From positions 1 through 18,161 of the forward strand of contig NW_027018526.1 of the NCBI RefSeq assembly GCF_032854445.1: a DNA stretch of 18,161 bases, given 5' to 3'. Positions 8,641 through 17,244 of this stretch are shown here, piece by piece. Position numbers and translations under genes: made by a program. Source of the stretch: Liolophura sinensis (lineage: Eukaryota; Mollusca; Polyplacophora; Chitonida; Chitonidae). How positions within the stretch are numbered: position 1 is the stretch's first letter; each line of letters opens with the position of its first letter. The notes under the pieces are model-generated. The model was given only the letters and a program-made list of their open reading frames with translations, searched no databases and had not been told where the DNA came from.

Positions 8641-9545
8641 CTTAATGTATCTTAAATGAAAAGAAATGCAAGGAATGTGATAAAGGCATGTATTAAGTTT
8701 TGTCCAACACCCTGCCATGTTTTGAATGGATTCTCATATAAGGATTATCTGAATCTCCAAACTGTTTTTCACTAAAAAATAATCTTAGGCCAAAATTTTG
8801 AGATCTGTGACAATACTTGACAATTATGATGAAAAATGGTGTCTATGACTCATGTCAAAGGAAAGAAACCATAAAAATGATGTAGACACTGGTAGAAAGA
8901 CCATTAAAACCTGTATCTGAAAATACTGTTCCTTATATTTCTATTTTTTTCACCAAATTGAGTTTGTGGGTTTAATGGACCATATTGATAACGTATGTAT
9001 CAGTGACGTCACACAACTTTTTCTACACCTACATTCAGGTCTGAAGAAAATTCTTTTGAAGTTCATTCAAGTAATGTGTGCAGTGCTTGTGCCCAAAAAA
9101 AGAAAATATGAAAGCAAATTTTTGCAAAAAAGAAAAATAGACACTTGTTTTAGGGCCACACCAAGTTTGTGTGACTCACTAGCGACATTATTACAAGCCC
9201 ACTTTACAATCCAAATGTGTCACAGATTTACCCAATATGAAGAATACGATAGCATGAACAGTATCAGGAATGAGTTATAGCTTGAACTAACATTAACAGT
9301 TCATGACATGCATAGACTCAATAAAAATCCTCAACGCGAAGATACTTCAAGATACATGTAGTATCACAGCTGTTATCAAAACAGGATACATATTCTAATT
9401 ACAAGTTGTGTATTAAAGCATTTCTGGTCAGAATTTATCCCCTATATGTACATCACATAAAAATTGCTACATGTACACATATAAATAAAATAGCGAGTTA
9501 CTGAGTTAGCACCTGTACTGGTGTAGATTGTATACACCTTATATG
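8641..9545. other. AT-rich sequence with no supported gene
   Basis: The longest open frame, plus strand 8966-9280, starts with GTG-like context and has no domain, signal peptide, or consistent splice sites. I treat it as chance. Part of this stretch may be 3' UTR of LRRC46 on the minus strand, but I cannot place a poly(A) signal with confidence. Confidence 0.4.
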
Positions 9546-9551
9546 TAAGAA

Positions 9552-9605
9552 TGGGATTGACCTAAATTGAAACACATCAAAGCAGACTGCTAAGCCACCA
9601 AATGA
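9552..9605 (-). mobile_element. tRNA-like SINE head (minus strand), second of two
   Basis: On the minus strand, TGGCTTAGCAG (9588-9598) matches the A-box consensus TRGYNNARNNG in full. The B-box position about 35 bp further reads AGGTCAATCCCA (9552-9563), one base short of GWTCRANNC. The spacing fits a tRNA head. No closed acceptor stem was found, so it is more likely a SINE head than a tRNA gene. Confidence 0.5.
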
Positions 9606-9768
9606 TACCCTAAGCTGGCTTTACATATTTAGGATTCTTACCTTCATACTGGACAGCTGACCAAAGTTTCCAGGTGGGAATTCTGACAAAATGGTACCTC
9701 ATTACCTTATCATGTTTGGGGTTCACCATTGCTTTCGAATTATTTCAACTATTCAACTAACTTGACAT

Positions 9769-9822
9769 GGGATTGAACCTAAGCCCTAGTCTATAACACA
9801 ATGGCTCTAAACCACCAAGGTT
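9769..9822 (-). mobile_element. tRNA-like SINE head (minus strand), first of two
   Basis: The minus strand contains AGGTTCAATCCC (9769-9780), whose GTTCAATCC matches the Pol III B box. About 30 bp upstream is TGGTTTAGAGC (9804-9816 area), close to an A box. The second head lies about 210 bp downstream in the same orientation, so the pair may be a dimeric SINE or two tandem insertions. The segment between them is unrecognised. Confidence 0.5.
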
Positions 9823-10087
9823 AATTTCATTTCATTTCACATGAGCAAAAAAGGGGCTGATTTCACAAAACTCTGTAAAGCAATTTTTTACACCTTTTCT
9901 CAAGAAATATGACATAAGATTTTGTGAAAGTCGTCCCTGCCTCTGTTATTAGGTAAAGGATAAGAACACAGATAAAATCAGGTAAATCTCAGCATAGATC
10001 CTTAAGAAGTTCACATGAGGAGGATTGAGAGCCTGAAATGGAATGGATTGGTGCACTAGATGTGGAAGGAAGGCTCTTACACAGCCT

Positions 10088-10257
10088 TTATATCTCCCCT
10101 GACCCCTGACCCTCACTCCTGGCACTGACTGGTGGAAGACGAAACTTTATTCTCATGTTCATCATGTCCTCTGAACGCTGTTTGTGTAAAGTCAGTGACT
10201 CCTCTAGCCTCTGTTGAGAGCGTGTCAGCATCTCATTAGCCATAAACTTCACAGAAC
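10088..10257 (-). CDS. LRRC46: LRRC46 exon 7 (C-terminal, stop)
   Basis: Acceptor CATTTCGCAG; stop TAA at 10088-10090. It encodes G220 to I275. Residues 221-256 are rich in E, R, Q, K and L and probably helical. The final 15 residues are rich in S, G and E. The tail is shorter than the vertebrate one. Confidence 0.88.
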
Positions 10258-13200
10258 CTGCGAAATGAGAGAGGAACAAAATAAAGATGGAAAAGGTGGA
10301 AGGGAAACAGCTTTGTCAATACACATGCATGTCCAAAGAACATTTTTGTGCCAATAAAAAGCTTTATCATTTTGTGCAGAGCCACATGTATATGTACTTC
10401 AAAAAACATGATACAAGGTTTCTTGTGCATGTTGGCATTATTTCTTTCATTCTTCTCATTGAGGGCTTTAGATGACGGTATGCCTGCAAAAATCCTAGCA
10501 CAGGATAACATTTCTTAATTTTTACAATATTAAAAACATCAAAATATATTTAACTAAAATATATATAAACTGGAGTGGATATTTCTTTCTTGGTTTTAAT
10601 TGCTCTTTTATGCCTTCTGAAAGATACTACATGAATGAATTCAAGATTTTAAGGGTTCAAAACACCACATCATTTGTCATGAGATTTTGGTATCCAGAAA
10701 AAAGACACAACAGATCAATTCATTTACCCAGTTTGTTCTTAAGCATTTAAAAAATGTGAAGTCCACAGCAAAATCTTGGGAAATCACATTATCCCAGACA
10801 CATATTAACCTGGCTCGTTATCTCTCCCATGAGAGTTGGTAGGCACTGTGTTTGTTGCTGGCCCCACATCACTGTCCTCTGAGCCCTCTTCCTCCTCACT
10901 GGAAACACAATATCCCGCCTCTAAGCGTTCCTCTCTGGACACATCTTCCCCATTCAGCTGCCGCAAACATGGCAGCTCCTGAATAATGCTGCCCCTGGAA
11001 AGCAAGTTCAGATGAAGCAATGCAAAATGTTAGTTGTAATGGGGTAATTTTTTTTTTTTTTTTTCAATTTTAAAGACACTTTAAAATAATTCTGTATGGA
11101 GGGTATTTAAAACGAGTTAATAAATGTATTTGCGTTATAATTTTGTCTTTTCAGCTAACATATATGTTCAACCTGGATATTGATATTTTTCATATATTCA
11201 TAAATATTATCACAATTCAGATTAAATACATATGTCTGGATATAAACAACAAATTTATATCAACATTTATTTATTATTCATGCACGACACATGGTAATGA
11301 TATATACCAAGAGATTGTTCCAAGTACCCACCACACAAAAATATTTTCCGATACCTCTTTCTCCTGAAAGAAAAAATTGAAAAAAAAAAACACTAAAGAC
11401 CATGTTTGCAAATTAGTTTTCATGCTCTTTCATCTGATTTTGGTATGACTTTTTGTTTGTTTTTTCTCCTTTAAGGAGATCACTGCAAAAAGGTGATGTT
11501 ACATGTACACATCTGGACAACTGAAAGAGTGTTTAGGCAAGAACAGCCCATATGGTAACGTACCTGTGATCTGGTAAATTTGTGCATGGATTATTACTCA
11601 AGTTGAGGATGACCAAACTCTGTGGAAATTCATCTGAGAATGAAAGCAATAATGATAAAATATTTGAAAACCATACTCTTAGGCAAAGTGAAACTGAGAA
11701 GGGACAATGATAATACCATGTTACCAGGAACACAATATAACATGCTAAGATGTTTGACTGGTCTGTTATAAAGGATTGATGGATACAAATGAGTTGTGCT
11801 CACCAACATCAAAGTCCTCTATCTGATTGTCAGATAAGTCTAGCAGGGCTAGTTTGGAGAAACCTGTCAAATTTTCAAGCTTCTTAATCTTGTTCCCAGC
11901 CAATGTCAGGAACACCAAGTTTGTCAGGCAGCTCAAGTTCTCAATCTTCTTGATGCAGTTCTGCAATATTACAGATAACATTAATAAATTAACAAATTCA
12001 TGCTCATCTCTCCTTAAATTTGTAATAAAAACACTTATCTTAAATTACAACTGCTAATGTTGTTCATGTAGCATTAAACCTATTATTACATAAAATTTCA
12101 AGCCTTCTTCATATCCACCATTTCCAAAACACATATAAAACCCTCACATTCTAATAGATGAACACAGCACTGTGTCGCATAGACCAGAACTGCATATGTT
12201 AAAGTATTGCTGTATAAAATGGAAATTCAATTTCAGAACATCACCATTCATACAGTAACACTTACATGTGTATAAATTATTCCTGTACAGTATCTTTAAA
12301 TTACAGTTTCTAGGTACACCAGCTCTGTAGGGTTGTGATTACATATAATATCATAGCACTGTCTTGTTCCATAAGCTTACCTTGGACACCTCTGTACTTC
12401 CCTTGCTGGCTTTAACATAATATTTCTGAGCACCAAATAATTTGTCTGTCCGTAATCATAGTCGTCTCAGCTAACAATTCCAGGTAGGTGTTCCCAGGCA
12501 TAATCACTAATAAATCTACGCAAGCATGAAACTAGTGGAAACTGGATAAATTCTAACTGCCATGTTTGAATGCATACTCCTCACAGGCCATACTTACTGT
12601 CACTTACAATTAGTATATTTTGTACATCTTGTTTAATCTATTCTTCTATTGTTCCAGAGTTTGACAAATTTTTTTTATTCATCAGTGTTAATTATGGGTT
12701 CTTTCTATGTCATTACTGGTGAGACTTATCCTAAACAATTATCCAGTAGGTGTGTCAAAAGGTCTAACTTGCCTAATAATGGCAGTGATAACTGTATACA
12801 TGATTCACTTCACTGTGAGGAGAATGCGTTTCAAATATAGGAGTTGGAGTTAGAATTTGTCCAGTTTTCACAAGTTACATGCTTGTGTCAATTTATTAGT
12901 GATGACACATGGGAGCACCTACTTGGAACTGATAGCTGTGCCTAGCAGTAGTATATTAAAGCCAGCAAGGAAGGTATAGAGGTGTTCAAGGTAAGCTTAT
13001 GGAACAAGACATGGTTGTAATAGCACACGTAATCACAGCCCTACAGAGCCATAGGTATAACTATATGAATCCTTGAGGAGAATATTCACCTTCTGTAGAT
13101 AGACATTAGTCACACTGGATCCAAACAATTCTAAGTTGTCAATCTGTCTAATATTCTCTCGGTCTAATCGAACATGAGTTATCTTGTTCAGAGCGGAAAT

Positions 13201-13871
13201 TCTGAAACAGACATGGTAAATCTTATTTCTTAAACTGTTTGTGGAACACAATCAACACTTGCATTATGAAATACTTCTGCAAGAAGTATGACCATCTGGT
13301 ATATGTATACCTACTCGGCCCACGTGCTGCTTTCGTATACATATATGTATATATATGTATAAATTGATAAATATATAAACTCAGTAAACAACAAATAACA
13401 TGAAGTTGGCAGAATGATAAACAAACAAAACAAAAAAAAACAAAAAAAACAACCATATCACAACTTAGACTGCTCTTCTTATACTGTTTAATGACATTAA
13501 CCAAATGGGGGCAATTCTAAGCAACCAGCATGAATTCAAAAGTAGCAGAGTAGTCATAGAACTTGACAAGAATGGTACAAAACAACCAGCACAACCACAA
13601 GTCGTGAGTGTTTAAATGTACCGTACCCTACATGTACATGGAGATTTCACATTTTTAAACATTTTATATAAATGAACGATATTTCGGGCTCATGTGAACT
13701 TACATTTCCTCATAATCCCAGGATGAGGCTTCCGGTGGTAGGTGCCTTTCCACTATCATTTGGAGAGACAAGCGACAAGTTGTCTTCTTATCTGAAGTGA
13801 TAGACAATTACGAAATTCACGTTATGAACAAAAACACACATATTTACCTGTGGTTTACATTGCGCCTATAG

Positions 13872-13930
<59 letters not shown>

Positions 13931-14138
13931 CTGTGGTACAACACTTGTGTACCTCATTAACAGGCATAACCCGTAAATTTTACTAGCCCTAATTGTCTTT
14001 TTAACGCCAGATGCAACTCGAAGGTATTCATAAACGTATTTTTACTTTTGTTTTTTTTTTATTCACGGTAGCCTGTCAGTGTCTTGTATTACCAAAGAAA
14101 CTGTCGTCCTCCAAACCGCTGTTATGTTCATCCCCCAT
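10088..14138 (-). CDS. LRRC46: Leucine-rich repeat-containing protein 46 (7 exons, complete)
   Basis: CDS exons on the minus strand are 14093-14138, 13704-13791, 13090-13201, 11804-11960, 11564-11633, 10810-10994 and 10088-10257: 828 nt, 275 residues. All junctions are GT-AG and in phase. The ATG follows an in-frame TGA at 14172-14174 and has A/G context at -3 and +4. Residues about 52-157 hold SDS22-like 22-residue LRRs (ITHVRLDRENI, VYLQKNCIKKIENL, FLTLAGNKIKKLENL, LLDLSDNQIEDF, ILNLSNNPCTN) capped by an LRRcap-like ELPCLRQLNGE segment. An acidic stretch follows (residues 189-200), then a basic, probably helical tail (about 221-256). DEFPQSL.ILNLS and VRLDRE are hallmarks of vertebrate LRRC46, which as I recall is about 320 residues. 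Known family role: sperm flagellum and cilium. The shorter tail is the only notable difference. Confidence 0.9.
10258..10809 (-). other. LRRC46 intron 6
   Basis: A 552-bp intron with GTTAAT donor and TTTCGCAG acceptor. Overlapping open frames on both strands here lack conserved motifs. Confidence 0.75.
10810..10994 (-). CDS. LRRC46: LRRC46 exon 6: LRR cap and acidic linker
   Basis: Acceptor TTTCCAG, donor CCAG|GTTAAT. It encodes residues 158-219 plus one base: ELPCLRQLNGEDVSREER closes the LRR fold, and the SSEEEEGSEDSD run matches the acidic linker seen after the LRRs in vertebrate LRRC46. Confidence 0.9.
10995..11563 (-). other. LRRC46 intron 5
   Basis: A 569-bp AT-rich intron with a T run near 11047-11064 (an A run on the coding strand). 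I see no other feature. The plus-strand open frame at 11143-11367 is AT-driven noise. Confidence 0.75.
11564..11633 (-). CDS. LRRC46: LRRC46 exon 5
   Basis: Acceptor CATTCTCAG, donor CACAG|GTACGT. It encodes D135 to H157 plus two bases: EFPQSLVILNLSNNPCTN, the segment most conserved against vertebrate LRRC46. Phase 1 in, phase 2 out, matching both neighbours. Confidence 0.92.
11804..11960 (-). CDS. LRRC46: LRRC46 exon 4: central LRRs
   Basis: Acceptor AATATTGCAG, donor GTTG|GTGAGC. It encodes residues 83-134 plus one base: two and a half SDS22-type repeats with LTLAGNKIKKLENL and LLDLSDNQIEDF. This is the most recognisable exon of the gene. Confidence 0.93.
11961..13089 (-). other. LRRC46 intron 3, with long inverted repeat
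   Basis: At 1129 bp this is the largest intron of the gene, and about two thirds of it is one inverted repeat (12322-13049). The outer end of the right arm lies about 40 bp inside the donor of exon 3. Open frames inside are out of frame with LRRC46 and have no domain. Confidence 0.8.
12322..13049. repeat. Long imperfect inverted repeat, arms about 240-265 bp
   Basis: The left arm (12322-12586) matches the reverse complement of the right arm (12813-13049), with a spacer of about 226 bp. Shared blocks in order are GCTCTGTAGGG.TGTGATTAC, GTCTTGTTCCATAAGCTTAC, ACACCTCT, CTTGCTGGCTTTAA, CC.AGTAGGTG.TCCCA-like, ATCACTAATAAAT, CAAGCATG, AAACTGGA.AAATTCTAACT and CTCCTCACAG. It may be a foldback element, a pair of inverted dispersed repeats, or a local inverted duplication. 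I saw no clear target-site duplication. Confidence 0.88.
13090..13201 (-). CDS. LRRC46: LRRC46 exon 3: first LRR
   Basis: Acceptor TGTTTCAG, donor AAG|GTGAAT. It encodes residues 45-82, with HVRLDRENIRQIDNLE and the start of the next repeat (VYLQK). It ends exactly on a codon boundary (phase 0), unlike most other junctions in the gene. Confidence 0.9.
13202..13703 (-). other. LRRC46 intron 2
   Basis: A 502-bp intron with GTAAGT donor and TGTTTCAG acceptor. It contains an AT-rich TATATATG stretch near 13335-13375 and A-rich runs near 13425-13450. I see nothing else in it. Confidence 0.8.
13704..13791 (-). CDS. LRRC46: LRRC46 exon 2
   Basis: Bounded by TCACTTCAG (acceptor) and GAAAT|GTAAGT (donor). 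It encodes residues 16-44 plus two bases of I45, including SLQMIVERHLPPE, which corresponds to the pre-LRR segment (ITKRNL-like) of vertebrate LRRC46. Confidence 0.82.
13874..13929. repeat. (TA)n microsatellite in LRRC46 intron 1
   Basis: About 28 uninterrupted TA units. The run lies between exon 1 and exon 2 of LRRC46 and is likely length-polymorphic. Confidence 0.97.
14093..14138 (-). CDS. LRRC46: LRRC46 exon 1 (start)
   Basis: Encodes MGDEHNSGLEDDSFF plus one base; the donor is G|GTAATA. The phase-1 leftover G joins AT of exon 2 to give D16. I chose it because it gives an ATG in good context, an upstream in-frame stop and the exact phase required, with an acidic start like the vertebrate protein. 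No transcript confirms it, and a different first exon remains possible. Confidence 0.72.
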
Positions 14139-16338
14139 TGCTTTACCGTGCGGCACCCTTTTGACCCCTTGTCAAATCATTTCGGATGGCTTCTACCACA
14201 TGAACAGCAGCATTTTCGTTATTTCGCCTAGTTGTCAAGCAAAGCGACATGAGAGTTTTCCAGGCTAGGAGAGCGTCTTGGAAGGGCGGTAACTCTCAAT
14301 GCATTCTTTCTATCCGTTATCTTTTGTTCTAACATACATGTATCCAAAAATTTCAACAATGAAAACAATGGTGAGCGAAGTGTGCTCAAATTGACAATGT
14401 GTGCCTTCAGTTTCAAACATTTCAGTAATTTTTTGACTGAAGCGTACTATAAGATTATCTACATGTGACTTTTGTCAAGACTTCCTCTACAGTCCAATGT
14501 ACGTTGATAGCATTCACGGAAACTGAAAAAAGTAGAAAATTGATGCAAATGATTTTACAAAATCGTGGGCTCTGATATTTTTCTGCTAAACACCTGCATT
14601 TTAGGTTTGTGTCCTTGTTTGTTGTTCTTGACAGGCGTGAAAATGAGTGCCGGTACTAGTGTCTTACATGTTCTACCTCCATTTTTATGACATGTTAGAT
14701 GTCAACCGCAAGAGTAAACAAATATTATACGGAAGCAAATATACGCCACTACAGTTCCTGTTTTAAAATATATACCGTTACAATGTAGTTATTTTGTTGT
14801 GGGCATGTTTTTTGCCTGCTAGCTACAGGATAGGTGGAAAAGAGCATCCCCAGAAGAAAGTCAAATTTCTTCCATATCTGTGCAGCTATTTTGATTTTGA
14901 TTCTTAACTTCAAACTTTTCCTCATTTCTTTGGCAATCTATATGGGATTCGAATACTATTTAGCCAGTGGTAGTATGCCTACAGGGCCCTTAGTAAATTA
15001 AGTTAGTAGGCATATAGCACGTCCACGCGGTAAATGTCATGGCAGCTTTCGGGTTTGTAAAAATCCATAAATTGAAGATAACACTCGCATATCAACAGCT
15101 TACTAGCAATGTTGTCCGGCGAAAAGGATCAAAGCCAAAGAACACAACTCAACGTGGACAAAATAGACAGTACCAAAATGTAACACCTAGTCACATTTGT
15201 TGGTTTTTGTACGGTATTTGAAGTTGAAATACATGTGTTCACACATTCGTTTTTGAGTTTTAAGGCCCACAAAACAGCCATTACTTAAAGTATTTTATAC
15301 ATGTATGAATGTTACCACAATAGAGAAAATTACATTACAGTGCCCACAGTATAAACGCGCCGGCGTTTCGGTTCCGTCATCTGTGTAGGCCTACCTGTTC
15401 ATTACAACCAGTGAGGTGTCCCAGATTTCTTTACCCATCACTAAAACGGGAAGATGATTTTTAAGAAAGTACCAGTAGTTACTAAGGCCCCCCAACCAAG
15501 TTATATGCAGTGAATCGCCTTGAACGAATTCCTTTCCAGTTGCTATGGTAACACAAAAAATTTAAATCGTACTACCCAAACCAGGACTGTAGTAGGTATA
15601 ACTGTATCTATCACTACTATAGTGACCTTGTTAAATGCACGATTCTTAAACTAGAACAGCGCTTTCATCGTCAGTATGGCTGTTGTACAGTAGGCCTAGG
15701 CTGAGTTTTAGGGCTATGACGAAATCCCTAGCGGCACAAGTAAAACTTGCCTAGGCCTAAATACATAATCCTAACAGCCGTTGTATTTATCATTACAAAA
15801 TGAAAAATTCATTTGGTGTTAAACGCCAGTAAAACATTGGTAAATGATTATTTGGGTGCTAGTAAGCTTCAAATATGCATGACTAAAGTCACTGGGAACA
15901 AACTTTAAGTTTATAAGAACTCGTGCACATTTGTAATTTAATACTAGTCTCCTCCAAGTGCATAATGCATGTTTATAACTTCAGTCAGACTCACTACATT
16001 TGATAAACGTAAGTTTACGAATACTAGTATTAGTTTTAAAAAAAGCAGAGGAAAAAAACAACAATAACAACAGCAATAATACAGTTATACAAGGAGTTTT
16101 TTTTTCTTTTAATTTCGTTATTTTATGTTAACAGTAAAGGCCTGCTACAAACTGACAAGTGACATAATGTTTGGATTTCATAATAAATAGACAGGAGCAA
16201 TATTCTTTTGATTTTTCACATGAATAATTATCCCTGGTACCCATTTTCAGAGCAGTGTCACATTTAGGAGCTGCTGTTTACTAGCAATAAAATAAACAAG
16301 TCAACATTCTCTTGTAATTTCTCATATCCTTCTAACAT
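14139..16338. other. Region between LRRC46 start and the FAM185A-like stop
   Basis: No coding exon is recognisable. It holds the promoter side of LRRC46. A more GC-rich patch near 15350-15420 and a 14-bp X-box match at 15539-15552 are the only regulatory-looking features. A half X-box (GTTACC on the minus strand) lies at 14287-14292. Palindromic TAGGCCTA occurs at 15386, 15691 and 15752. A TTTAAT near 16108-16113 (ATTAAA on the minus strand) is a weak poly(A) candidate for the FAM185A-like gene. Confidence 0.5.
15539..15552. promoter_or_regulatory. Candidate RFX X-box
   Basis: GTTGCTATGGTAAC fits the published X-box consensus RYYNYYATRRNRAC at every position and is nearly palindromic. RFX factors bind such sites upstream of ciliary genes. 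It lies about 1.4 kb upstream of the LRRC46 ATG, farther than usual, so either there is an unseen 5' UTR exon, or it acts at a distance, or it is a chance match. Confidence 0.5.
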
Positions 16339-16472
16339 TCATAATTTCCAAGATTTCTGGTTTTTGACAGAGGTGAACCAATCACAGCTTGCCACAGTTA
16401 TCTGTCCCTTCCTGATAGACACCTTGATGTTTTGTTCTGGCTGATCTCCTAAATCAGATGATCCTAAACGAC
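16339..16472 (-). CDS. FAM185A: FAM185A-like last exon
   Basis: 134 nt following the acceptor GCAATAG. It encodes RLGSSDLGDQPEQ, a strand pair IKVSIRKGQITVA and a W/F-containing end. The protein terminates three residues after KSW. Confidence 0.7.
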
Positions 16473-17244
16473 CTATTGCAATAAAAAGAAGACAAAATTG
16501 ATACCAGGGTGCTACTTCAGTGAACTACACATGCACACATGAAAACACATCTTATTTCTGTTATTTAAATGCCTGGCCCTCTGATCACAAAACTGTCTAA
16601 GCCACAGAGGTATATATGCCTCCATGCTTAGACATAAGTCAGACATCGCCTACACTTGTGGTATTATTCCTAAGTTTAGATTTCAATTTATACACCGTTT
16701 TATTTTTACCATGAAGGTCTAAAACAACTCCCAGTATTTAAATAGAAAGCTGAGTGACAACATCAGCACAATAAGCTGTTTTGAAGTAAAGATTTAGTCT
16801 GACTAGAGTCTGAGACTGACTCATTACCGTGGCCTAAAACTTATTACAGGTTTATTAAGGATTATTTATTTACTTGCTGCCCAGAACTAATCCAAATTCT
16901 TCACCACAGAAAACTGGCTTTAATAATACACAGACAATGAAGGCTGAAATATACATCAGTAGGCCTACTTCTGTTCAGACTACATCAACAAGCAATGATC
17001 ATAACTAAAGTGCAAGAACGGACACAAAGTTCCTATTGTTATTTACCAAATTGACTGTGCTGAGGAAATACAAATGAATTATGAGCACAGGGGAAGAAAT
17101 TAATCTCACCTGATACAGTAGTGTGTGAGGGGTTTTGGTCTGTAATTACATCTGATGTCTTAAATGCATGGCCAATATCCACACTATTGGCTGTCAGCTC
17201 TATCCCAGTCTGCACAGCATCAGGGAGTTTGAGGTTCACATTAC
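16339..17244 (-). CDS. FAM185A: FAM185A-like protein, C-terminal two exons (partial)
   Basis: Exons 17110-17244 and 16339-16472 join in phase (donor TCAG|GTGAGA, acceptor GCAATAG, junction codon GGT) and end at TGA 16339-16341. Together they encode 89 residues. The first exon reads VNLKLPDAVQTGIELTANS, then VDI, and the second carries IKVSIRKGQITVASCDWF and ends KSWKL. This order (LP-x-strand, SVDI, TVSG, G.ITV....WF.S) matches the C-terminus of FAM185A as I recall it, a protein with DUF4097/adhesin-like beta-strand repeats of uncertain function. The earlier exons must lie above 18161 or be unrecognised. The first exon opens at phase 1 with a GATTAG acceptor, so an upstream exon is required. 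Confidence 0.68.
16568..16612 (-). mobile_element. Possible degenerate tRNA-like SINE head
   Basis: On the minus strand, TGGCTTAGACAG resembles an A box, and GTGATCAGAGGG lies where a decayed B box would be. It sits in the last intron of the FAM185A-like gene. Evidence is thin. Confidence 0.25.
17110..17244 (-). CDS. FAM185A: FAM185A-like penultimate exon
   Basis: 135 nt with acceptor GTTTGATTAG and donor TCAG|GTGAGA, phase 1 at both ends. It encodes a beta-rich segment (NVNLKLP, ELTANSVDI) and then a linker ending HTTVSG. Confidence 0.68.

Noticed and set aside
8966-9280. Plus-strand open frame of 104 codons
   Set aside because: It does not start with a well-placed ATG, has K/F-rich composition expected of AT-rich noncoding DNA, and matches no family I know.
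13330-13375. ATATGTATATATATG-rich stretch as a separate element
   Set aside because: Simple AT-rich low-complexity sequence in an intron with no further structure.
14287-14292. Second RFX X-box close to the LRRC46 start
   Set aside because: Only a half site (GTTACC on the minus strand) is present; the second half does not fit.
14228-14416. Alternative first exon of LRRC46 from the 62-codon minus-strand frame
   Set aside because: It gives no donor in the phase needed for exon 2 that I could find, while the ATG at 14138 gives an exact phase-1 donor and an acidic start.
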